A DNA stretch of 64,000 bases from Desulfurococcaceae archaeon (GCA_023269825.1 JAGDWI010000001.1:430492-494491), one strand, 5' to 3'. Shown: positions 25,219 through 34,179, numbered from the stretch's first letter. Made by a program: numbers and translations. The notes: a model not told the origin generated them from the sequence alone.

Positions 25219-27024
25219 TTAAGGTTTACCTCTCCTGACTACTACTATTATTAATGCAATTATAATTAATGATGCCGCTAATAATATTACCGTGGTTTGA
25301 GATAAAGCAGTGGATGCCGTGCTCTGCGTAGTTGATAATGAAGGAATTACTGTAGTTGAAGGTGAACTCGCTGGAGTAGTATTCACCGTGATTGGTAATT
25401 GAGTAGTAGTTGATGAAGCAGTGGAACCAATCGTTGTGGATTCCACATGAGTTACAGGTATCGATGTTGAGGTGGATGCAGTTGATGTAGTAAACATAGT
25501 CCCTGTGATCGTCGTCGGTACGGGTTCTCCTCTCAGCGCTCTCTCAAGTAAACTGAGCACACTCCTATATCTATCTCTAGCTCCACTACTCCAAGCCGTC
25601 ATTAGTGCTTGATATGTTGATGCTTCTTCTGCTAGTTTTTTGTTTATGTATACTGCGTATTCTTGTGTGAATTCTACGTTGCTTCCTGTTACTGGGTCTT
25701 TGAATCTCAGTGGTTTAGATAACTCGAGAGTCAAGTAGTCAAACCAATCCCTAGAAATCCTCCCATCCAAGTAAGCCCCAGCAACCCGGGCCCAAACAGC
25801 CTGCAAATCATCATGCGCGTCAACCAGAGTTGCCTTGAAGTAGTATACCACAGCGTTCACCCACATTGTTGACAGTGTTTCATTGAACTCTATGCCTCTA
25901 AATGTCTTCAGCTGGTCATAGGATTGCTTTAGATCAGGCCTCTGCTGACCCTCCGGTGTATTGAACGTATTCGGGTTTACTGGTATTCTATTAATGTCTT
26001 TATCTAACCATACTTGTTGACCGCCGAACTCGCTTAAAGCCCACGCTATGAAAGCAGCTGCGTGAACAGGGTGCTTAGTTGTGTTTAATATAGCGACAGC
26101 ATCAGCGTTAACCATTGTTTCTCCCTCTGGTGCAATGTACTCGCAATCCGGGTTAACGTTCATCGCCATATACCCATAGAAATCTATAGTAGTTGCAACT
26201 GCGACATCTCCGCGTATAACGGCGTCTCTAGCATCACCGCTACCTGGGTATATCCTCGCGTTAGCAGCCATGAGTGTTAATATGCGCCAACCCTCACTCC
26301 AACCCTTAGCCTGAAGAATTATCTCGAAGATCCTCGTGTTAGATGTACTCATAGTCGGATCAGCTGTTCCAATTAGCGGAGTATCAGGTAAGTAGCGTGC
26401 ATATACTGGGCTAGCTAGATCCTCCCATGTTTTGGGCTTAGGTAACCCGTACTTGCTGAGAGTATCGTAGTTTACAGTGAACCCGAAGCCGCTTAATCCT
26501 TCTCCAATCCACTTAATGTTACCCTCAGAATCTTTCTTGTAAGTGTCTGCACCCGCTATTTTTGCTGGCAGCTTGTTTAACTCGTAGATTATTGCATAGT
26601 GCTCCGGCCTCTTCGCGGGATTAATTGGCATTAAGTAGCCTAGTTCATCGAGGTAGTTAGCTAGCGTGGGACCTGCACCGTACACCAGATCGATTGATAC
26701 GCCTTGTTTACTAGCTTTCTCAATGTAGCTTGGCCACAGCTCAGCTGGAACATATAGGAACCTTATATTTGTTATGCCCAGTTTCCTCGCTACTTCACTG
26801 TTTAGGAATAGTGTTCTCGCCAAGCTCTGAATAGATTGCTCATGCCTAGTCAACGCGATTAACTCAACGTTTCTCTCACTTGTTAAGTTCGCGAGGTAAT
26901 CCAACCATGGGAATTTCTCGCTACTCGGTGAACTCCACGGATACTGTGACTCCAGTTGATTGCATGACGCGAGAAGTAGAGTAGCTATTAGTAGGATTGG
27001 AGTAAAGTACTTGAGTTTAAACAT
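25219..27024 (-). CDS. Orphan ABC solute-binding protein with C-terminal membrane anchor
   Basis: About 601 residues: an N-terminal signal with a lipobox-like LLASC, a family 1 solute-binding fold (VSIDLVYGAGPTLANYLDELGY, SGFGFTVNYDTLSKYGLPKPKTWEDLA, YIAPEGETMVNADAVAI), a Thr/Ser/Pro stalk of about 70 residues and a C-terminal helix ending VVVRRGKP. It would be held on the outer face of the membrane. No permease or ATPase is adjacent, so it must either share the importer at 9339-13070 or partner with one outside the window. ATG 27024 is chosen over the preceding TTG. Confidence 0.82.
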   Translation of the reverse strand: MFKLKYFTPILLIATLLLASCNQLESQYPWSSPSSEKFPWLDYLANLTSERNVELIALTRHEQSIQSLARTLFLNSEVARKLGITNIRFLYVPAELWPSYIEKASKQGVSIDLVYGAGPTLANYLDELGYLMPINPAKRPEHYAIIYELNKLPAKIAGADTYKKDSEGNIKWIGEGLSGFGFTVNYDTLSKYGLPKPKTWEDLASPVYARYLPDTPLIGTADPTMSTSNTRIFEIILQAKGWSEGWRILTLMAANARIYPGSGDARDAVIRGDVAVATTIDFYGYMAMNVNPDCEYIAPEGETMVNADAVAILNTTKHPVHAAAFIAWALSEFGGQQVWLDKDINRIPVNPNTFNTPEGQQRPDLKQSYDQLKTFRGIEFNETLSTMWVNAVVYYFKATLVDAHDDLQAVWARVAGAYLDGRISRDWFDYLTLELSKPLRFKDPVTGSNVEFTQEYAVYINKKLAEEASTYQALMTAWSSGARDRYRSVLSLLERALRGEPVPTTITGTMFTTSTASTSTSIPVTHVESTTIGSTASSTTTQLPITVNTTPASSPSTTVIPSLSTTQSTASTALSQTTVILLAASLIIIALIIVVVRRGKP

Positions 27025-27193
27025 CAATGATTCTCACTCACAATATTATGTAGTAGTTAAAATTAATCCGAGATATATATTTTTCACGAATACGTGTTCA
27101 AGTGGAAAACCCCGCCGTGATCTCATACTTACTCGCTTGAAGCAGTCACCATGCCTCTTCAATACATAGTTGACCTGGTTAACTAATGCACTG

Positions 27194-27904
27194 TTAAAAC
27201 AGTGTTTCAGGTGGTTTCCTCTTAAACCATTTACAGTGCTCTTTGATTGGGCAAATATTACACCGCGGAATATCCACGCATACTTTGCTCGCTAAATCCA
27301 TGATCCCCAGGTTGAACTCGTATGCTTCCTCAGGATCCATCGGCACTAGTTTCACAGCGAGATCCCTTATCACCGGGTCCCTGTATGGATTAAACTTAAT
27401 CGGCTTCACACCGAATACTCTCCCATAGACTTTAACAGTGTTTCTATCTAAGAGAGGCTCTGGTTTACCACAAGCTCTTAGAAGTATCACTGAGGCAGCG
27501 TAGTCACCTACACCCGGGAGCTCCAGCAACTTCTCTCTATCACATGGAATCCTCCCATTATAAACCGAGACGATTATTCTAGCTGCATCAATTAACTCCC
27601 TGGATCTCTCGTTGTAGAGTCCAAGTGGCTTAATGAGTTTCCTAACGTCTTCTAACTTACTAGATGCTAATCTACGTGGATCCGAGTAATTCTCCAAGAA
27701 CTCCCCGTAAACTCTAGCTACGAGTTCTCTCCTAGTGGATCTTAGTAGTGCAACAGCCACGAATACTTCCCACTCCCCCCTACGCTTCCTCCACGGTAAA
27801 TCCCTGTCACCGTGTACTCTGTACCAATAAATAATCTTCCTCCTGAAATCCTCGATTTCTTCTCTACTAAGGTTAAGGGATCTTGTTTCAATCAATACAT
27901 TCAC
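27194..27904 (-). CDS. HhH-GPD DNA glycosylase, MIG-type T/G mismatch glycosylase
   Basis: The enzyme has a helix-hairpin-helix LPGVGDYAASV and the catalytic aspartate in LLDRNTVKVYGRVFG. A C-terminal iron-sulfur loop reads CVDIPRCNICPIKEHC. At the position of the EndoIII lysine there is tyrosine (GVGDY), as in archaeal MIG thymine glycosylases, while MutY usually has serine. It should remove T opposite G formed by deamination of 5-methylcytosine, a base-excision-repair function. The cluster spacing is C-x5-C-x2-C-x5-C, one shorter than the usual first gap. GTG 27904 lies about 31 nt after an AATATATTTT box. A longer form starting at 27958 is possible. Confidence 0.8.
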   Translation of the reverse strand: MNVLIETRSLNLSREEIEDFRRKIIYWYRVHGDRDLPWRKRRGEWEVFVAVALLRSTRRELVARVYGEFLENYSDPRRLASSKLEDVRKLIKPLGLYNERSRELIDAARIIVSVYNGRIPCDREKLLELPGVGDYAASVILLRACGKPEPLLDRNTVKVYGRVFGVKPIKFNPYRDPVIRDLAVKLVPMDPEEAYEFNLGIMDLASKVCVDIPRCNICPIKEHCKWFKRKPPETLF

Positions 27905-27999
27905 ATAAATATTATCTCTATGAATTACGTAAAATATATTGCATGCATATATTCCCACAGCGTTTTGACCGATATTGTTTCAACTATGTAAGGTTTATT

Positions 28000-28030
28000 A
28001 ATGGTGCACCTTTTTAATATCAATGGTGCA
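28000..28030 (+). promoter_or_regulatory. Direct-repeat operator in the metal-transporter promoter
   Basis: AATGGTGCA occurs at 28000-28008 and again at 28022-28030, exactly 22 bp (two helix turns) apart. A TTTATTA box sits at 27993-27999, so the first copy follows the TATA box and the second covers the predicted start site and the GGTG ribosome-binding site. A metal-responsive repressor binding both copies is inferred. Confidence 0.45.
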
Positions 28031-28032
28031 TC

Positions 28033-29016
28033 ATGATGATTAAGATAGGTTTAAGCATAGCAGTTGCTGCCCTATTAATCTACTTGGCTCTACCAATTAC
28101 TATGATTAATGTTCACGCTGAAAAACCAATAGTGGTGTCGTCAACAACAGTGCTTGCATCAATAGTTAGAGATCTAGCCGGTGACCAAGTTGTTTCAGAG
28201 CATATTTCTCTACCATCTGTTTGCCCAGCTCACTACGATGTTAAACCAAGTGACGTCGAGAAATTCAAGTACGCTTCAATAGTGTTATCTCACGGTATTG
28301 AACCATGGGTGGATAAATTGGTTAACGCTAGTGGCACAAGAGCAGTGATCTTCAAGAATGTCTGCAGATCTTGGAGTACTCCAGATGAGTTGAAGAACTG
28401 TTATATACAGGTCGCAGATATACTTGAAGAATACTTGAATATAAGTGTACGTGAACAATTGAGTAAATCACTGCAAACCATTGATGAAGTATCCTCGTGG
28501 TTGAAGAATTACTCGAAGGAGAATGGTTTCGAGAACACACCGGTAGTTGTAATGAAGTGGCAGCAACCCTTCGCCTTGTTCATGGGTTTCAAGGTCGTTG
28601 CATCATATGGGCCTCCGGAAACAGTTACGCTTAAAGAATACAGTGAGGTACTTGAAAACGCGACTAAGGCACGCGCACTTCTTGTAATAGATAACTTACC
28701 CAGCGGCGTGGATTTAGGCATAAAGATCGCTGGGGAAATAGGCGCTATTGAAGTAGCTATCCACAATTTCCCTGGAGCAGCCCCAGAGGTCTCCAATGTG
28801 ACTGATATGTGGATTTATAACGCTAAGCTACTTGCAAACGCTCTTAAAGCCGTAAGCAACTCCTCGAGCATTGAATCACTGAGAGACCAGGTTCTAAAAC
28901 TCAGTAGAGACATTAATACACTGACCATGTACCTGAGTATCTCAGCCGCACTAAACATAGTATTAGCTACAGCGCTAATAATAGCTTTCGCGAAATTGAG
29001 GTGCGCGAAGATATGA
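28033..29016 (+). CDS. Metal ABC transporter substrate-binding protein (ZnuA-like)
   Basis: A cluster A-I type metal-binding protein of 327 residues with an N-terminal signal (GLSIAVAALLIYLALPI) and a C-terminal membrane helix, an archaeal tethering. Metal ligand candidates are the His in SVCPAHYDVKP and in VLSHGIEPW, and a late IHNFPG. The cysteines SVCP, KNVC and KNC are additional. The first AxHYDVKPSDVEKFKYA block is the family signature (often HxYE/DxxP). It starts a four-gene operon with the FmdE-like, ATPase and permease genes. Zn, Mn or another divalent metal is expected. His-rich loops typical of bacterial ZnuA are absent. Confidence 0.82.
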   Translation: MMIKIGLSIAVAALLIYLALPITMINVHAEKPIVVSSTTVLASIVRDLAGDQVVSEHISLPSVCPAHYDVKPSDVEKFKYASIVLSHGIEPWVDKLVNASGTRAVIFKNVCRSWSTPDELKNCYIQVADILEEYLNISVREQLSKSLQTIDEVSSWLKNYSKENGFENTPVVVMKWQQPFALFMGFKVVASYGPPETVTLKEYSEVLENATKARALLVIDNLPSGVDLGIKIAGEIGAIEVAIHNFPGAAPEVSNVTDMWIYNAKLLANALKAVSNSSSIESLRDQVLKLSRDINTLTMYLSISAALNIVLATALIIAFAKLRCAKI

Positions 29017-29414
29017 GCTGGGGTTTAAGGATCGATGAAGCAGCTAGGTTCCACGGTCACTTAGGACCATGGCTCATTATTGGCTATAGAGCAGGCTCAA
29101 TAGCTAGAACTATGCTGAAACCCAGAGATATACACGACCTATACTGCGTTGTCAGAGTACCCAGTAAAACACCGTACTCCTGCAGCGTTGACGGCGTACA
29201 AGCATCAGCTTCCTGTACGCTAGGTAAAGGAAACATCGTTATTGAGAATAGAGATGACTTCGAGTTCGTATTCACTAATAATTCAACGAAGAAATCAATA
29301 AGAATCAAGTTGAGGAGAGAAGTGTTAAATAAGCTAAAAGAATTCGAATCCATAGATGAAGCATCAAGATACGTTATGGGGCTTAAAGATTGGGAGTTAT
29401 TCGAGTTGAGCTGA
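29013..29414 (+). CDS. FmdE-like protein inside the metal importer operon
   Basis: About 133 residues with the FmdE family N-terminus ARFHGHLGPWLIIGYRAG and a CSVDGVQASASCTLGKGN segment, where His and Cys residues can bind zinc. FmdE homologues are found beside molybdenum/tungsten-formylmethanofuran dehydrogenases and metal transport genes. The biochemical role is unsettled. ATG 29013 overlaps the ZnuA-like stop (ATGA) and has GGTG 9 nt upstream. It lies between the binding protein and ATPase genes, so it is probably a metal chaperone or sensor for this importer. Confidence 0.75.
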   Translation: MSWGLRIDEAARFHGHLGPWLIIGYRAGSIARTMLKPRDIHDLYCVVRVPSKTPYSCSVDGVQASASCTLGKGNIVIENRDDFEFVFTNNSTKKSIRIKLRREVLNKLKEFESIDEASRYVMGLKDWELFELS

Positions 29415-30091
29415 GAAACGTTTATGTAACATACCAGGATGTTGATAGACCGTCATTGAAGAACATTAATTTAATGATAGGTGAATGCAAGTTAATCATT
29501 ATAACTGGGCCAAATGGTTCAGGTAAAACCACGCTACTTGAAACATGCTTGGGCCTCATCAAACCATTCAAGGGAATAGTTAAACTACTGGGTACCCCTA
29601 CGAATAGTAGGAGAATATATGATGCCAGGAGAAAATGCAGCTATCTCCCCCAGAACTTCATGAGGAGCCCCTATGAATCCTACACTGTTAAACAAGTAAT
29701 AGAGATGGGTTTACTCTCAATTAAAGGTTCAATGAGTGCTTTAACCATTGAAGATTCACGTAGAATCAGGGAATTAGCGGGGCAACTAGGTATCGATGAC
29801 CTACTCGATCAACCCGTTGGTAGACTCAGCGGTGGGCAACAGCAGAAAGTCTTCCTAACGCGAGCACTTGTAAGGGAACCACTAGTACTGTTCCTCGATG
29901 AGCCGTTCTCAAGCCTAGATCCCGCGAGTAGAGAACACGTTGCCCTGCTTCTATATAAGTATGTACGCGAGAAAAAGGCTACAGCTCTAATAGTATCCCA
30001 TGTTATAAACAGAGAGTTAAGTGAAGTAGCTGACGCAGTGATAACGATGTCTAGCGGTGAATTAGCGAGCATTACGGGTTACACTATTTGA
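29390..30091 (+). CDS. Metal ABC transporter ATP-binding protein (ZnuC-like)
   Basis: A 233-residue ATPase with Walker A GPNGSGKTT (about 40-48), Q-loop YLPQ, signature LSGGQQQKVFLTRAL, Walker B LVLFLDEPFSSLDP and H-loop SHVIN. The compact length without a TOBE domain matches ZnuC/MntB-type ATPases. The TTG start at 29390 overlaps the FmdE-like gene by 25 nt, giving tight coupling. It should energise the permease that follows. Confidence 0.88.
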   Translation: MGVIRVELRNVYVTYQDVDRPSLKNINLMIGECKLIIITGPNGSGKTTLLETCLGLIKPFKGIVKLLGTPTNSRRIYDARRKCSYLPQNFMRSPYESYTVKQVIEMGLLSIKGSMSALTIEDSRRIRELAGQLGIDDLLDQPVGRLSGGQQQKVFLTRALVREPLVLFLDEPFSSLDPASREHVALLLYKYVREKKATALIVSHVINRELSEVADAVITMSSGELASITGYTI

Positions 30092-30101
30092 GGTGATCCC
30101 C

Positions 30102-30920
30102 ATGATAGAGATAATTATAATTTCATCCATTATTGGTAGCTTGATACTGGCTCTAATAGGATACTATGTTTCGAGACTAGGTTTAAGCACGGTCGCGTTC
30201 TCAGCAGCCCACGCAGCACTAGCGGGTGCAGCTATTTCAAGTATACTGAACAGTGATCCATACACGTTGCCCACTGTTTTCACGCTTTGCTTAGGGTTAA
30301 TTCTTGGATTAGCGCTACCTAGGACTAGTTCACTCGTATTGAATAACATATCTATGATGATGTTCTCTTTCTTCAACAGCATAGCTCTTCTCGCAATATA
30401 TGTGAGTAACATCTCTGTGCTCTCAACGACTAGGATAGGTGGATTACTCTGGGGTAGCTTACTCGCAGTCACAGTTGATAGGTTCATGTACATCACAGTG
30501 CTTGCAGGTGTTTTCCTATCCTTCCTGATACTATACAAGCCTAAACTAGACGCCATAGTGTTCGATAAGAAACTCGCGGAAGCTGAAGGAATAAACACTC
30601 AGTTTATCTCCATGGTAATCATAACGTTCATGTGTATCGCTGTAGTATTAATGCTTGAAGTAGTTGGAGGATTCCTCGTCTTCTCGCTCATATATGTACC
30701 ATACATGGTTTCATTAATTTTATCGCAGAAAGCCGACCTCCAATTGGTGATCACAGGATTATTCGGTATAACTATTACACCCCTCGGCGCATATTTAAGC
30801 TTAGTACTCGACACACCGATAGGTTCAACAATAGCCTTAACTATATCAATATCAGCCATAGTAATCTACATTGTTAAAAAATCAATAGAATTAACCAGGA
30901 ATAACTTAAATAAACGCTAG
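30102..30920 (+). CDS. Metal ABC transporter permease (ZnuB-like)
   Basis: The protein has seven or eight membrane helices and the ABC-3 pattern: SAAHAALAGAAISS near the N-terminus, then EAEGINTQFISM and VVGGFLVFSLIYVPYMVSL, which contains the LLxxxx(A)xA-like channel helix. Length about 272. GAGGTGAT (30090-30097) precedes ATG 30102 and overlaps the ATPase stop codon, which fixes this start over the GTG at 30093. It is the last gene of the operon. About 170 bp downstream show no gene. Confidence 0.87.
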   Translation: MIEIIIISSIIGSLILALIGYYVSRLGLSTVAFSAAHAALAGAAISSILNSDPYTLPTVFTLCLGLILGLALPRTSSLVLNNISMMMFSFFNSIALLAIYVSNISVLSTTRIGGLLWGSLLAVTVDRFMYITVLAGVFLSFLILYKPKLDAIVFDKKLAEAEGINTQFISMVIITFMCIAVVLMLEVVGGFLVFSLIYVPYMVSLILSQKADLQLVITGLFGITITPLGAYLSLVLDTPIGSTIALTISISAIVIYIVKKSIELTRNNLNKR

Positions 30921-31129
30921 AAACCGTTTACTCTGATTATCCACTGATTTAACATCGCTGAAGACATTTAAGTGAACACGCTTTGTTGAAATAATTTATC
31001 TAAGTTCTCAATAGAGTTTACTGAGTTTCAATCAGGGATGTATTCTTAGGAGACTCTATGAACTGAGTTCAAGAGCTTTTCATCGAGAAAGGTGAATTGT
31101 TCCTTCAGATTACTGAATAAAATGTTGGT

Positions 31130-31646
31130 TAAAGCACGTGAAGAAGGCCTAAACGTGAAGAAATACTAGGTGAAACAGGTTTTGACGCTATTTCACTGTA
31201 CTGGTCCACTATTATAGGATACTGTGGTGATGAAGCATATGACGCAGAGATCTTGAGGAGAATTCGTAGAATCACGCGTAGTGATTGGTTACTTGCTGGC
31301 ATTGAATCCTTCGAGCTATGATTCAACTACTCTGAGAGCAAGGCTTCTTGGAATATGTGGAAGCTGATTCAACGATGTCGATGAGTAATCAGTGCTCGTT
31401 GAGACACCTGTGTTCGACCCGTTGAAAGCGGGATAAATACTACTCGTGTATTTTACGGGAACAACGGTGGGAACCTCGCATCCTTGCGTAAAATATCCTT
31501 TAAGCTTACAGTATGTGCATTACACGAATTTGTAATAATAGCTGAAGGAAACGAGTGGAGATACGTGAATGCCTAAGAGACCTTTTACATTAACACCATA
31601 CAGACCACTACTAAGTAGTTTAAACGTTGTGCTTAAAGCAGTTTGA
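31130..31646 (+). pseudogene. Decayed protein-coding gene of unknown function
   Basis: Plus-strand translation gives protein-like fragments broken by stops and frame changes: FDAISLYWSTIIGYCGDEAY and RRITRSDWLLAGIESFEL (about 31155-31320), LVETPVFDPLKAG (near 31400), HEFVIIAEGNEWRYVNA (near 31550) and KRPFTLTPYRPLLSSLNVV with a final TGA at 31644-31646. The last piece looks like a natural C-terminus. No single reading frame covers the region. I do not recognise the family. The 30921-31130 stretch before it also has no gene. Confidence 0.4.
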
Positions 31647-31747
31647 TCCATTTCACATGGAGGCAAGATCTATTTCTAGGAAATATATTTGACTCGTTTT
31701 CAAAGTATTAGACGAGAGTAATAGTTGTTTAGAGTATGGGTGTTAAT

Positions 31748-33082
31748 GTGAGAAACTTCTATAAGTATTTATGTACAATACTAATACTGTTACTTTACTC
31801 TGCGACGTTAATGGCTAGCACTACTCAAATACCAAGAATCCACGTGTATAGTGATGGCAGTGTAACCGTGGAGTTATCGTATAGTAGTGTAATAAGAAAC
31901 ACCATTGCTAAGAAGGCTTTATTGCAAGGAGAGCTAAATATTGAAGATAGCTACTATGATGTACTAGTCAATGGTAGTTTAGGAACAGATATAAACTGTG
32001 AGCAGGGTTTTAATTGTACCTACGTGGAATTCTCATCCAACGCGTCTAGTAGCGTTAACGTAGATTACTACGAGTTAAACACTGAGCTGAATCTACGCAT
32101 CTGGGATGATAAAGGAAACGCGTTAAACACCAGTATCACTTCAATGAAATACAGGTTAAACACCAGTAGCTTAGTGGGGTCATTGAGAGGGGCCATAGAG
32201 TTTTACGCTACTGGTGAATCTAAGCAATTACTAGGCTTCCTCATCGCAGTGAATAAACCACTAATAGATCAATATCTTGCAATGCATAATGTTACGTGGA
32301 TTAAAGTTAACTCATTGACTACAACAATTAGCGATAACAAGGCAAGAGTAGAATTCGAGGTTGAGTTAAATAACGTGAAACTATTTGAGAGAGCCGGGTT
32401 GAATGCTACTTTAATCAAGCAGTATTATGAGAAAACCCCATCATTTAGTAGTAGAGTTCTCATTTACTACGATACATTGAACATGTTTTTTGAAGCCTTC
32501 ATCAGGATACATGGCGATGTCAACGAGCACATCAAGTATGCAATAGATGCCTATAATTTGACTCATATGCAGCTACGCGAGTTAATGCATGCAGCTTCAG
32601 AATTAATGAATACTCGGATAATGGAGAGTTTACCTGGAGCTGTTAATGTGGGTTCCATACTTGGCCTAATTAAGGAATTCACTGATAATTTCAATATCTT
32701 AAAATCCCGTGGAGTATTAGTGCTTGAACTAAGCGATGAATTTTTAACACTCAATGTGTCAACCCCTAGGTTGATCAAGAGAGACTCTAGATCACCGGGA
32801 GACACTTTACTCGCACTCTATGATATTGCTGCGAAAGCTCAAAGAGAACTAAAAGCAGAGACGCTACTGGACACTGTTGTTGAACTTGTCCCAGAGAAAG
32901 GAGTTAAAATCGCACTTAATGGAACCGAGGTTCAACAGGTAAAAATAAGAGATATACCTGATTTAGAAGTAACCTCCACACAGGATTTAGGGTCTCAGTT
33001 ACTGCAATTAATCATAGTGGTTAGTGTGTTATTTGTTTTAGTGACAGCGATCCTAATTGCTTATAAGCATAAGCGAATATAG
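31748..33082 (+). CDS. Surface protein with signal and C-terminal membrane helix, unknown function
   Basis: About 444 residues with an N-terminal signal (YLCTILILLLYSATLMAS), an ectodomain with many Asn-x-Ser/Thr sequons and a C-terminal helix (LQLIIVVSVLFVLVTAILIAY) followed by KHKRI. The ectodomain starts with beta-strand-rich sequence (IPRIHVYSDGSVTVELSYS) and later becomes helical. I see no known domain. GTG 31748 follows GGTGTTAAT and is preferred; ATG 31736 is the longer alternative. A TATA-like AAATATATTT lies at about 31680. It is probably a lineage-specific surface glycoprotein. Confidence 0.6.
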   Translation: MRNFYKYLCTILILLLYSATLMASTTQIPRIHVYSDGSVTVELSYSSVIRNTIAKKALLQGELNIEDSYYDVLVNGSLGTDINCEQGFNCTYVEFSSNASSSVNVDYYELNTELNLRIWDDKGNALNTSITSMKYRLNTSSLVGSLRGAIEFYATGESKQLLGFLIAVNKPLIDQYLAMHNVTWIKVNSLTTTISDNKARVEFEVELNNVKLFERAGLNATLIKQYYEKTPSFSSRVLIYYDTLNMFFEAFIRIHGDVNEHIKYAIDAYNLTHMQLRELMHAASELMNTRIMESLPGAVNVGSILGLIKEFTDNFNILKSRGVLVLELSDEFLTLNVSTPRLIKRDSRSPGDTLLALYDIAAKAQRELKAETLLDTVVELVPEKGVKIALNGTEVQQVKIRDIPDLEVTSTQDLGSQLLQLIIVVSVLFVLVTAILIAYKHKRI

Positions 33083-33147
33083 CCACAAATCTATACGTGG
33101 TATTAGTTGAAACATTTTTTATTATTCCTCATTGAAAAATTAGGAAA

Positions 33148-33176
33148 CTTTATAAGGGGTTTGAAACATGTTTCAA
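33148..33176 (+). promoter_or_regulatory. TATA box and overlapping palindromic operator
   Basis: A CTTTATAAG box (33148-33156) predicts a transcript start near 33178. Between them lies the perfect 16-bp palindrome TTGAAACATGTTTCAA (33161-33176). A half-site TTGAAACAT recurs at 33107-33115. A repressor sitting here would block the start of the DUF5320-like/NifX-like pair. Confidence 0.6.
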
Positions 33177-33191
33177 TAATTGGTGAGTAAT

Positions 33192-33455
33192 TTGGAATGG
33201 CATGGTATGCATTCATGGAACCCATACCCTGGTAGAGGGCCCTGGAGCCATCTCCCACCATGGGAAAGACCTGGTTGGTGGTATGGTAAAGGAAGATGCT
33301 GGTACTGGCTAGCTCCATATTGGCGTGCTCCAGTACCATACCCACCTATCAGTAAGGAGGATGAAATAAGGTACTTAGAGGACTTGAAGAGATACATAAC
33401 CGACGTAGTGTTAAAGGACATTGATAAGAGGCTTGAAGAACTGAGAGGCAAGTAG
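33192..33455 (+). CDS. DUF5320-like small Trp/Pro/Gly-rich protein with coiled coil
   Basis: The 87-residue protein is extremely rich in Trp, Pro, Gly and Tyr over its first two thirds (WNPYPGRGPWSHLPP, RPGWWYGKGRCWYW). It ends in a helical, charged segment (EDEIRYLEDLKRYITDVVLK) likely to form a coiled coil. This architecture and the following NifX-like gene match the DUF5320 family, whose function is unknown. The start is TTG 33192 with GGTGAG (33182-33187) in front. It is co-transcribed with the next gene, 11 bp away. Confidence 0.7.
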   Translation: MEWHGMHSWNPYPGRGPWSHLPPWERPGWWYGKGRCWYWLAPYWRAPVPYPPISKEDEIRYLEDLKRYITDVVLKDIDKRLEELRGK

Positions 33456-33466
33456 GTTGCACCTCT

Positions 33467-33868
33467 ATGTCTAGTATTGAATCCAGGGAGCAAGCACTCA
33501 TAGTGGGAGCACCAGTTATAAGAGCCCGTGGAGAATACTACTTGAGCCCGCACTTTGGGAGAGCGCCATTCTTCGCCTTCATAGAGGTCAAGGGAGACAA
33601 GTACAGAGTACTCGAAGTAGTAGAGAACACTCATTCGAGACATGAACATGGGAGAGGTAGAGGAGTAATAGATTTAATGCTAGCTCGCGGTGTAAATGCC
33701 GTTATAGCGCTTGGCATAGGTTACGGTGCATTCTACAAATTAAGGGATAGCGGTGTGAAAGTCTACTATCCTCCTGTAAGTGGAGACCTATTGCCGTTGA
33801 ATAAAGCAATTGAAATGCTAATAAATAAGCAAGTAGTGGAAGCAGTGGAACCAAGGGAAATCGAATAA
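33467..33868 (+). CDS. Dinitrogenase iron-molybdenum cofactor family (NifX/NifB-C-like) protein
   Basis: A 133-residue protein of the NifX/NafY/NifB-C-terminal fold: ALIVGAPVIRA, LSPHFGRAPFFAFIEV, GRGRGVIDLMLARGVNAVIALGIGYGAFYKLRDSGVKVYYPP. In nitrogen fixers this fold binds FeMo-cofactor. In archaea without nitrogenase, relatives handle iron-sulfur or other metal clusters. No nif genes are present here, so nitrogen fixation is not implied. Its pairing with the DUF5320-like gene and shared operator suggest a metal or redox storage role. Confidence 0.85.
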   Translation: MSSIESREQALIVGAPVIRARGEYYLSPHFGRAPFFAFIEVKGDKYRVLEVVENTHSRHEHGRGRGVIDLMLARGVNAVIALGIGYGAFYKLRDSGVKVYYPPVSGDLLPLNKAIEMLINKQVVEAVEPREIE

Positions 33869-34179
33869 GATATTCTTGTCCCAGTATTCTTCTACATGTA
33901 GGATTTACCACCCTGTTTTTCCCACACTAATCAACACTATGACCTGAAAAGAGGAGCTTCTTATTGTTTATTCCTTGAATGCTCTATTCTTCTCACAACT
34001 CTTATATCATTGTTAACGTATGAGGTTATTTTGACCCGATTACTCGATTAAGCTCGAATTCAATTAAGAAGCATCTGAGAATACCGGGACTCTTCGAAGT
34101 AGTTAATCAGAGTAAGACATCTTAAATGGGTATCAAGTTTTTAGTCAACGTGTTGTTAATTATTCACGGTGTATTTCGA

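Noticed and set aside
33173-33649. Minus-strand open frame over the DUF5320/NifX-like pair
   Set aside because: It is antisense to two genes that match known families, and its sequence has no coherent fold.
33467-33868. Nitrogen fixation locus
   Set aside because: Only a NifX/NifB-C-like domain protein is present. No nitrogenase or other nif gene lies in the window.
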